A stretch of DNA of 5,368 bases from an uncultured Pseudomonadota bacterium (GTDB lineage: Bacteria; Pseudomonadota; Gammaproteobacteria; Steroidobacterales; Steroidobacteraceae): the NCBI GenBank assembly GCA_903910215.1, contig CAIVYV010000280.1, positions 1 to 5,368 on the forward strand, read 5' to 3'. Made by a program: the position numbers and the translations under genes. The notes beneath the pieces are model-generated. The model did no database searches. It saw nothing but the letters and a program-made list of their open reading frames with translations, and was not told the origin of the DNA. Shown here one piece after another: positions 1 to 4,939 of this stretch (its first letter is position 1; the number at the start of each line of letters is the position of its first letter).

Positions 1-114
1 GGAGAAGATCTCTCGGCGACTCGTCACTGGAGTGTCAATTTTGCCAACGGCTTGCGGTACGGTCGCAACGCCCCGGAGATGAGACGTTATGTACGCTTGG
101 TCCGTGATCTCTAA
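1..114 (+). CDS. C-terminal end of an Lcl/DUF1566-like domain protein (5' end outside window)
   Basis: Frame 1 is open from the first base to a TAA at 112-114 and gives 37 residues. The peptide contains HWSVNFANGLRYGR followed by RRYVRLVRDL. An aromatic-rich 'W-x-V-x-F-x-x-G' strand followed by a closing 'R-Y-V-R-L-V-R' strand is how Lcl C-terminal/DUF1566 domains usually finish; these domains are found in secreted, often lectin- or adhesin-like, bacterial proteins. The match is from memory of the family and covers only the last two strands, so the overall architecture and any signal peptide are unknown. The last 26 bases overlap the following lipoprotein gene if that gene starts at its ATG at 89. 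The two genes probably share a transcript. No terminator separates them. Confidence 0.65.
   Translation, partial: GEDLSATRHWSVNFANGLRYGRNAPEMRRYVRLVRDL
75..78 (+). promoter_or_regulatory. Shine-Dalgarno-like GGAG for the SPOR lipoprotein gene
   Basis: GGAG ends 10 bases before the ATG at 89, a slightly long but usable spacing. It lies inside the preceding coding sequence and supports the ATG at 89. The competing in-frame GTG at 122 has no purine-rich sequence in front of it. Confidence 0.4.
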
Positions 115-844
115 CAACGCGGTGCGCAACCTGAGTGTTGTGCTCTTGCTGTGCGCTGTGCTCGTTGCCTGCGCGCGTCCTGACGCGGCTTGGGAAGAAG
201 CACGTCGCCTCGATACTCCCGATGGCTACGCCTCATATCAGGAGCGTCATCTCCGCAGCTCGCATGCCGCTGAGGCGCGTACTCGACGCGAAGCATTGTT
301 AGCCGAGCGGGATTGGTCGGTGGCCCGTAATGCCGACACGGTCGATGCTTATAGTGAGTATCTGAAGAAGCACCCCGAAGGGTTGTGGGTGGGAAAAGCC
401 AAAGAGCGGGTGGTCGCTATGACTGCTACGCCAAGCGTCGAGCCGACGATGGGCGAGGACTCAACCGAAGAGGTTGTCGCGCCCTCGGCGGAGGTCGCTG
501 TGCCGCCGTTGCCCCTCCCGACCGTTTCGTCAGAACCACCTGTCGCTGCTGCCGTAGCTCCTGCGCCTATTGTACTTGCTGCGCCCGCCAAAGTCACACC
601 GCCGCCTGCTCCCAAAGTATTCGTGCAGTTCGGCGCTTTCTCTAGTGCTGAAGGTGCTCAAAAAGCGTGGCGTGAGTTGCAATCGCGTCATGTGTCACTG
701 CGCGACTTGCAGCCCGTTTATCGTCGCAGCGGCAAGGGCGCGACGGGCTTACATTTGTTGAAAGCGGGCGTTGCGACGCGCGCTGATGCCGAGAAACTTT
801 GTCGTACGCTGCAAGCAGCCGGACAGGCATGCTTGATCAGTTGA
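89..844 (+). CDS. SPOR-domain lipoprotein with two tandem 41-residue repeats
   Basis: This 251-residue protein has a lipoprotein signal peptide with lipobox LVAC (Cys28), so the mature form should be membrane-anchored in the envelope. Two repeats follow at 41-residue spacing: W35..LDT..Y..Y..H..A..R and W76..ADT..Y..YLKKHP..A..R. Residues 112-173 are a Pro/Ala/Val-rich linker. Residues 175-251 form a SPOR domain, opening with VFVQFGAFSSAEGAQKAW and closing with the typical 'A-x-x-L-C-R-x-L-x-A-A-G' helix and final strand. SPOR domains bind peptidoglycan glycans lacking stem peptides, mostly at division septa. The start is uncertain: ATG 89 has a GGAG, but GTG 122 would give a very canonical 17-residue signal peptide (MRNLSVVLLLCAVLVAC) and avoid overlapping the upstream gene. 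The 3' end overlaps the convergent phytase-like gene by 8 bp. The partner or process it serves is not shown by the sequence. Confidence 0.85.
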   Translation: MYAWSVISNNAVRNLSVVLLLCAVLVACARPDAAWEEARRLDTPDGYASYQERHLRSSHAAEARTRREALLAERDWSVARNADTVDAYSEYLKKHPEGLWVGKAKERVVAMTATPSVEPTMGEDSTEEVVAPSAEVAVPPLPLPTVSSEPPVAAAVAPAPIVLAAPAKVTPPPAPKVFVQFGAFSSAEGAQKAWRELQSRHVSLRDLQPVYRRSGKGATGLHLLKAGVATRADAEKLCRTLQAAGQACLIS

Positions 845-2867
845 GCGCCGTCTTGAGTTTGACGTTCCAGAGCACCAACTGCCGCTGATCGGCCGAGGCG
901 GGCACTACCTCGTAAACGGGTGCCGTGTTGGATCCGCTCGCTCTCGGCGTGATGAGGCCATTACGATCGACCTGATGTTGATCGACCCTCAAGCTTGGGT
1001 CGCCGCCGCGAATACGGCTCGTCACACCGCCGTTGACCTCGGCCATGATGAGTAGTGTCTGATTATCGATGCGAGCGAGGCCCTCGGGTCGCTCGAGCCG
1101 CCAACCTAACGGGCGCAAGCTCAACACCCGTGTCATCGAGGCGGGTTTTACACCGCTCGCTTCGATCGCAGCGAGAGTGCCGTACTCCAGAGCAAGCCCT
1201 GCATTGGGTCCACTCGTCAGTAATCGGTTCGTCAGGTCTGTGGCGGCGTTTAAATCAATGACGCGAACTTCCCACTCCCAGTTGGCATCCGCATTGCCAG
1301 GGCGGTAGCGTACGAGCGCAAGAAGGCGATCTTCACTCAAAGAATCGAGATCCAGCACCTGTAGCGAGATTTCGTTGGGCGCAATCGGCAAGGCAAATTG
1401 ACGTACTGCGCTCGAGCGTGGGCTGTAACTGACAAGACGAATCAGTGCAGCGCTGTTCGCGGTACGCCCACCAACATCGAGTGCGCCCCCGACGGCCATC
1501 ACGACATCGCCTGAGGTAGGCCGAATCGCTAAGCCGCCACATCCGAGTCCTGGCTGTCTCGCTTCGAGGATGCTCGGCAAGCTTCGCGTGACGCCGGGCA
1601 GTAAGCCCGCGTTTCCAGCAGGCCCCAGCCGTAGCGTTGCGCGACTTTGCGCATCGAGTCGCATCAGAAACGGACCGCGTCTATCGCAGATCCAGGTGGT
1701 TCCGTCGGCAGCGATGGTGAGGCCCGCTGGGTCGAGACCGAGCTGATCAAACTCCGGACTCCGTGGCTTCAAGGCTTCATCGAGATTTCGAGCGCCGTCG
1801 CTTCCGGAGGCGCCAATGGGTGTCGGACGTCCAGAGAAACTCTCGTTCGAGCTTGTCTTGAGCGTCGTCAATGATTTCAGTTCAGCCGTTGTGATGTTGA
1901 GTGAAAACTGCCCGATCGAGGGCAGTGCATTGGGCTCGGCTGTGACGATCACGTTGGCGCTGCGAGTTTCCACGCCGTCGAAATATCGCGGCGCTGTCAC
2001 CGTGATACCGCGAGAACTGACCGCCCTGAACTCGAGAGTCGAACCGGTGACGGTTCCGGGGACTATGGCGATGCCACCACCGAGTGCGGGTTTGATGCCT
2101 TTGACGAAGGCGGCTCCGATCGCTGTGCTGGTGCCGAAGTAGGGCGCTAGCGCGCTATCGGGTAGCTTGACGACATACTTACGCAGTTCGTTGGCATCGC
2201 CTGCGGCCGCGGGCGTCTCGACGAAGACGCCTCGCGCAATCGCTTCGCCCTGTTCAAGTATCGCTCGAACGAAATCTATTGATGGAGCGCTGATCGATGC
2301 ACGATAGGTGGCGGTCAAGCGGTTGTCGTTGCGTAATACATTGAGAATCGCCGCAAGCTCAGTGTCAAACGTCGACGACGAGAAGTTCAAACTGCGCGTC
2401 GAGAGCACGTTGGCAACTTCTGCTGGAATCGAGACTCCGTTGCTAACATCCGCATCGCCATCGAGCGCAAACAAGAATTGGCCACGACGTAGCGTCGCGC
2501 TCGAGAGTACGCCACCTTCCATGCCGCCTTGCAGTTCACGCAAAGTGAGGGTAGCGGCTACTACTGTGGCCTGACCGATGGCGATCCCACCAATAGCGAA
2601 ACGAATGCTGTCGCAACCGCTTGGGCAACGATAGGTGTATCCGCCTGTAGCGCTTGTCGTTCCGTTGATCGTGCCCGATACGTAACTTAAGCCACTGAAG
2701 GCAACATCGACCCAGTTGCCAGTTTGGATCGGCGCTTCGCTGGTGGGTGGTGGATTAGAGCCGCCGCCCGCGCTCGATCCGCCGCCTCCGCCACCGCAGG
2801 CCGTTAGCAGCAGGGAGATCAGAAGGGCAGTGAGGCTCGGTGAGTTGACTGGTCGGCAGCGACGCAC
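837..2867 (-). CDS. Lipoprotein with C-terminal phytase-like (esterase-like activity of phytase) domain
   Basis: This 676-residue lipoprotein has signal peptide 1-23 with lipobox LTAC (Cys24), then six glycines and a Gly/Ser/Pro tether. Residues 55-150 resemble a beta-rich repeat domain common in secreted proteobacterial lipoproteins: 'FSGLSYVSGTINGTTSATGG-Y-x-Y', then 'IRFAIGGIAIG', then 'FLFALDGDADVSNGVSI'. It includes a CPSGC pair (Cys81, Cys85) that could form a disulfide. Residues about 150-360 are not recognised. Residues about 365-676 look like the phytase-like propeller family: GLDPAGLTIAADGTTWICDR (377-396), GLAIRPTSGDVVMAV (445-459), LQVLDLDSLSEDRLLALVR (502-520) and RPEGLARIDNQTLLIMAE (593-610). 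Substrate is unknown; the family name does not prove phytase activity. The GTG start is forced, because the preceding gene's TGA lies five codons upstream in the same frame. No strong Shine-Dalgarno is present, so it probably depends on the 12-bp-distant upstream gene for expression. Confidence 0.8.
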   Translation of the reverse strand: MRRCRPVNSPSLTALLISLLLTACGGGGGGSSAGGGSNPPPTSEAPIQTGNWVDVAFSGLSYVSGTINGTTSATGGYTYRCPSGCDSIRFAIGGIAIGQATVVAATLTLRELQGGMEGGVLSSATLRRGQFLFALDGDADVSNGVSIPAEVANVLSTRSLNFSSSTFDTELAAILNVLRNDNRLTATYRASISAPSIDFVRAILEQGEAIARGVFVETPAAAGDANELRKYVVKLPDSALAPYFGTSTAIGAAFVKGIKPALGGGIAIVPGTVTGSTLEFRAVSSRGITVTAPRYFDGVETRSANVIVTAEPNALPSIGQFSLNITTAELKSLTTLKTSSNESFSGRPTPIGASGSDGARNLDEALKPRSPEFDQLGLDPAGLTIAADGTTWICDRRGPFLMRLDAQSRATLRLGPAGNAGLLPGVTRSLPSILEARQPGLGCGGLAIRPTSGDVVMAVGGALDVGGRTANSAALIRLVSYSPRSSAVRQFALPIAPNEISLQVLDLDSLSEDRLLALVRYRPGNADANWEWEVRVIDLNAATDLTNRLLTSGPNAGLALEYGTLAAIEASGVKPASMTRVLSLRPLGWRLERPEGLARIDNQTLLIMAEVNGGVTSRIRGGDPSLRVDQHQVDRNGLITPRASGSNTAPVYEVVPASADQRQLVLWNVKLKTALN

Positions 2868-2879
2868 GTGATTGATCGC

Positions 2880-3341
2880 TCAGCGCTTGGAACTATCGAA
2901 GGGTTCGCAGATCAGCGGACGAAGGGTGACGATGTTCGCCTTCACGTCCGTGAGAGTGCCGATAACCAGATCTTCATCAAGCGTCAGAATCGACGTTGCG
3001 GTGACCCAGCGCCGACGATCGTTTCGCGAGATCGTGCTAGAGAATTTTTCGGTTCCGGCGGTTTGTCCGATGTAGAGCAGATTGCCTCGTAAGCGCAGAC
3101 GGAACGGTTCATCCGATGTTTTGGTCTCGAGCGACTGGTTATCGATCGTCATCAACCGATCGGCCGAGCAAACGAGTTCTGGGATCGCTCGTGATCGCGC
3201 ATCCGGCGTTTTGATCGGTTGTGCCGAGTTGGCCGTCTTGGTCGGCGGCGGTGGGTCGGACGCGAGGGCAGCGCTCGATACCCCAGTGGCGATGAGCACG
3301 GCGATGAACCTTGCGATCAACGAACGCCGACAGCCTGTCAT
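2880..3341 (-). CDS. Small secreted protein of unknown function
   Basis: This 153-residue protein begins with a Sec-type signal peptide: Arg-rich n-region, hydrophobic core RFIAVLIATGVSSAALA, and cleavage expected after ALA (residue 27). A Pro/Thr-rich stretch (29-48) follows. The rest (about 55-147) alternates short hydrophobic and polar strands, suggesting a small beta fold, with two cysteines near its ends (Cys58 and Cys145) that could pair in the periplasm. The start at ATG 3341 is supported by a perfect GGAGG six bases upstream and by the signal peptide. The frame stays open to 3467, but the extra N-terminal residues would bury the signal sequence. I do not recognise a family. It is the first gene of a unit with the phytase-like lipoprotein, which starts 12 bp after its stop, so the two may act on the same extracytoplasmic process. 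Confidence 0.8.
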   Translation of the reverse strand: MTGCRRSLIARFIAVLIATGVSSAALASDPPPPTKTANSAQPIKTPDARSRAIPELVCSADRLMTIDNQSLETKTSDEPFRLRLRGNLLYIGQTAGTEKFSSTISRNDRRRWVTATSILTLDEDLVIGTLTDVKANIVTLRPLICEPFDSSKR

Positions 3342-3347
3342 GACAAA

Positions 3348-3352
3348 CCTCC
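3348..3352 (-). promoter_or_regulatory. Strong Shine-Dalgarno GGAGG that fixes the start at 3341
   Basis: Read on the minus strand, GGAGG sits six bases upstream of ATG 3341. It is the best ribosome-binding site in the window and decides against the longer reading that would start at 3467. Confidence 0.8.
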
Positions 3353-3368
3353 AAAACGGAATATTCGA

Positions 3369-3374
3369 ACTATA
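3369..3374 (-). promoter_or_regulatory. Possible -10 hexamer TATAGT for the secreted-protein/phytase-like unit
   Basis: TATAGT on the minus strand matches the sigma-70 -10 consensus at five of six positions. It would place the transcript start around 3361, giving a leader of about 20 bases containing the GGAGG. The sequence 17 bases upstream is not a recognisable -35, which lowers confidence. Confidence 0.3.
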
Positions 3375-3385
3375 CTCCAGCACTT

Positions 3386-3400
3386 GGGCGCTCTGCGCCC
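3386..3400. repeat. Perfect GC inverted repeat (GGGCGC-TCT-GCGCCC)
   Basis: A 6-bp perfect inverted repeat with a 3-base centre lies in the divergent spacer, where the -35 region of the minus-strand promoter would fall. Next to it, CTCAA-GTT-TTGAG (3402-3414) is a second inverted repeat. Either could be an operator or an RNA hairpin. No T-run follows the GC stem on either strand, so it is not a typical intrinsic terminator. Confidence 0.45.
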
Positions 3401-3437
3401 GCTCAAGTTTTGAGTTCAGACAGCGACTGGTAACGCG

Positions 3438-4649
3438 ATGCTCAGTCCGGTTGGTCTTCCCCCCCAAGCTCCCGTGCCACCGGATAACGATCTGGTGCCG
3501 GCGCTCGATCGCGCGATCGTGTTGCCGAATGCGGGTTCGGGCTCAGGGACCTGGCAGGCGGGGTCCCTGCTGTCGGCATCGGTTCGCTATCAGAACGACG
3601 AGATGATTCTGAAAGTCGGTGACCGTTTCTTTTCGTCTCGGCCGATACCGGGTGTGACGGAGAACTCGCAGTTGTCGTTGCAGGTGTCACGCGACCCTTC
3701 GGGTTCGATGATGCTGGTGCCGATGCTGCCACTCGCCGGACGCTCGATGGCGCGGATCGGCGGCTCTCCTCCAGTGGTTCGGAATATGACGGTGGCCCTC
3801 GCCGGTGGTAGCGAGGTCGTACCAACGGATGGCGCTGCCGCAATGACGACGGTACGCGCGACACCGCCACCTGCGCTGGGCGTGCAATCTTTGGCGGCCA
3901 AGCTAGAGCCTCCGCGGGCACTGGCTGACTGGCTGCTGAGGTTGTCTCCGCTGCGTGGATCAGGAGCATCGACATCATTAGACGGAATGCCTCAAGCCGA
4001 AACCACGGGCTCGTCGCTGCCGCGCGGAGTGACGGGTTGGGTTCAGGCGTTGACCATCTCGTTAGCGCATTCGGGGCTTTTTTACGAGTCGAAGCTCAAA
4101 GATAAACGCAGCGTTCCCGTAACCGATATGAAGCGGCAGTTGCTCGACTCGATCTATCGGCAGCCTGCAGGGCAATCCATCCAAGACGCTTGGGCGGCGC
4201 TCGATGAGCTCGTCGGCTTTCAAAGCGCAGCGAACGTGGCGCATCAAGCGGGCGGATGCTGCTATTCCTTCGTATTGCCGGCGCCCGATGGGCTCGGTGC
4301 GTGGTGGATCGTTTTTCAGCAAGATCCGCGACGTGTTCGCGATGACGAGGCGCGAGGAGGTCAGCGCGACGATCAAGAGCCGCCTTGGCGCATTCGACTC
4401 TCGGGCATCGAATTGCCCGAAGGCAATATCGACATCCGTCTCGAGCAAGTGGGTGCGGCCGGTGTGTCGGTTACTTTGCTTACGCCGCGAGCGGATCGTG
4501 CGACACATTGGGAGTCGGCTCGCCAGGAGCTTGCCCGTCGATTTGAAGAGGCAGGCCTTGAGCTGGCGCGCTGGTCCGTGCTCGATCCGCGTGGTGAGAA
4601 AGCGCCGCCCTCGGCCGTGCCTGGTCAATTGCGTACGGTGCGCGTATGA
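3438..4649 (+). CDS. fliK: FliK-like flagellar hook-length control protein
   Basis: FliK is an exported molecular ruler that measures the growing hook and, through its C-terminal domain, makes FlhB switch the export apparatus from rod/hook to filament substrates. This 403-residue protein has no signal peptide, a low-complexity Pro/Ser/Gly-rich N-terminal half as expected of the ruler region, the segment HSGLFYESKLKD (211-222) seen in diverged FliK proteins, and a C-terminal region (about 317-382) of the Flg_hook type: WRIRLSGIELPEGNIDIRL, a short beta turn, then the helix ARQELARRFEEAGLELARW. The central part (about 196-300) has a Cys pair at 274-275. An in-frame TGA at 3411 limits the start; ATG 3438 is the first start codon but lacks a good Shine-Dalgarno, and GTG 3474 is an alternative. 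The stop overlaps the start of an FlhB-type gene by ATGA, which strongly supports the assignment. Sequence conservation is low, so it is FliK-like and not certain orthology. Confidence 0.8.
   Translation: MLSPVGLPPQAPVPPDNDLVPALDRAIVLPNAGSGSGTWQAGSLLSASVRYQNDEMILKVGDRFFSSRPIPGVTENSQLSLQVSRDPSGSMMLVPMLPLAGRSMARIGGSPPVVRNMTVALAGGSEVVPTDGAAAMTTVRATPPPALGVQSLAAKLEPPRALADWLLRLSPLRGSGASTSLDGMPQAETTGSSLPRGVTGWVQALTISLAHSGLFYESKLKDKRSVPVTDMKRQLLDSIYRQPAGQSIQDAWAALDELVGFQSAANVAHQAGGCCYSFVLPAPDGLGAWWIVFQQDPRRVRDDEARGGQRDDQEPPWRIRLSGIELPEGNIDIRLEQVGAAGVSVTLLTPRADRATHWESARQELARRFEEAGLELARWSVLDPRGEKAPPSAVPGQLRTVRV
3544..3569. repeat. 8-bp perfect inverted repeat inside the fliK-like gene
   Basis: CAGGGACC (3544-3551) and GGTCCCTG (3562-3569) are perfect reverse complements separated by 10 bases. 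In mRNA this would be a stable hairpin about 105 bases after the start codon. No T-run follows, so it is not a standard terminator. It may be chance in GC-rich coding DNA or may slow early translation. Confidence 0.4.
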
Positions 4650-4939
4650 GTCCACCGGTTGATCGGGCTGTCGCGCTCGAATACGGCGAGAATCCCGTGC
4701 CACTCATCGTGGCCAGTGGTGATAACGAGTTGGCTCGCTCCATCGTGGCCGAAGCCGAGCGGCAGGGTGTCCCGGTCATGCGCGATCCTGCCTTGGCAGC
4801 GAGGCTCGCCGAGTTACCGGTGGGTACGAGCATCCCGCGCGACGTCTATCTCGCCGTCGCGGTTGTGTTGTCCTGGGTCTATTGGATGCAGGGCAAAGAG
4901 CCCGATCAGGCGAGTTCGGCGCGTCGTAACGACGTGTAA
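4646..4939 (+). CDS. Stand-alone FlhB C-terminal-domain-like protein (FlhB2/FhlB/YlqH/FlhX type)
   Basis: This 97-residue soluble protein aligns by eye to the cytoplasmic C-terminal domain of FlhB/YscU export-switch proteins: RAVALEYGE (7-15, strand after the cleavage site), PLIVASGDNELARSIVAEAE (19-38), RQGVPVMRDPALAARL (39-54), and IPRDVYLAVAVVLSWVYWMQ (63-82). It has none of FlhB's four membrane helices. In FlhB, autocleavage at N-PTH leaves a fragment starting at PTH; here the matching residues are P-P-V-D, so the cleavage residues are absent and the protein starts about where that fragment would. Similar small proteins (YlqH in Bacillus, FlhX in Helicobacter) are known, and FlhX can stand in for the cleaved domain. 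It is coupled to the FliK-like gene by an ATGA overlap and has no Shine-Dalgarno of its own. The last residues overlap the convergent flgN-like gene by 34 bp. Confidence 0.9.
   Translation: MSPPVDRAVALEYGENPVPLIVASGDNELARSIVAEAERQGVPVMRDPALAARLAELPVGTSIPRDVYLAVAVVLSWVYWMQGKEPDQASSARRNDV

Larger units (their letters stand above)
3342..3437. promoter_or_regulatory. Divergent intergenic region between the secreted-protein unit and the fliK-like unit
   Basis: This 96-bp gap is the only divergent spacer in the window, so both transcription units should take their promoters from it or from within coding sequence. On the minus strand TATAGT (plus positions 3369-3374) is a good -10 hexamer placed about 28 bases before the start codon, but no good -35 lies 16-18 bases upstream, so an activator may be needed. 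On the plus strand TCAAGTTT (3403-3410) resembles the -35 of flagellar sigma-28 promoters, with only a partial -10. The promoter reading is inference. Confidence 0.5.

Noticed and set aside
965..987. Repeated GATCGACC in the tail of the phytase-like gene
   Set aside because: Only two 8-base copies, explained by coding for a VDQHQVDRN-type stretch; no array or mobile-element structure.
1816..2142. 108-codon plus-strand frame opposite the phytase-like gene, with a fairly natural composition
   Set aside because: No ribosome site or domain, and it is fully contained in the opposite strand of a well-supported 676-residue gene.
2778..2795. Run of glycine codons considered as a phase-variation tract
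   Set aside because: The codons are mixed GGN and not a pure mononucleotide or short-unit repeat. Poly-Gly after a lipobox Cys is a common lipoprotein tether.
3386..3400. GC hairpin considered as a rho-independent terminator
   Set aside because: No T-run follows on either strand, and it lies upstream of both divergent genes, where no transcript needs to end.
3342..3467. N-terminal extension of the small secreted protein up to 3467
   Set aside because: The extension would place 42 polar residues before a clear signal peptide, overlap the divergent gene's start, and ignore the GGAGG at 3348-3352.
3082..3606. 174-codon plus-strand open frame spanning the divergent spacer
   Set aside because: It runs antisense through the signal-peptide gene, across the promoter region and then out of frame into fliK. 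The minus-strand gene has a perfect Shine-Dalgarno and a signal peptide, so this is a shadow.
3442..3978. 178-codon minus-strand open frame opposite the start of the fliK-like gene
   Set aside because: The product is Ser/Arg/Pro-rich low complexity with no signal or domain, and mirrors the codon structure of the plus-strand gene.
4062..4703. 213-codon minus-strand open frame opposite the fliK-like gene
   Set aside because: Its product is Arg/His-rich without recognisable motifs and lies wholly opposite a gene supported by FliK motifs and by ATGA coupling. Long antisense frames are common in GC-rich DNA.
4646..4939. FlhB-like gene considered as a 5'-truncated pseudogene of flhB
   Set aside because: It has a coupled start codon, intact core motifs, and the preceding sequence encodes a FliK-like protein and not FlhB membrane helices, so it fits a real small gene.
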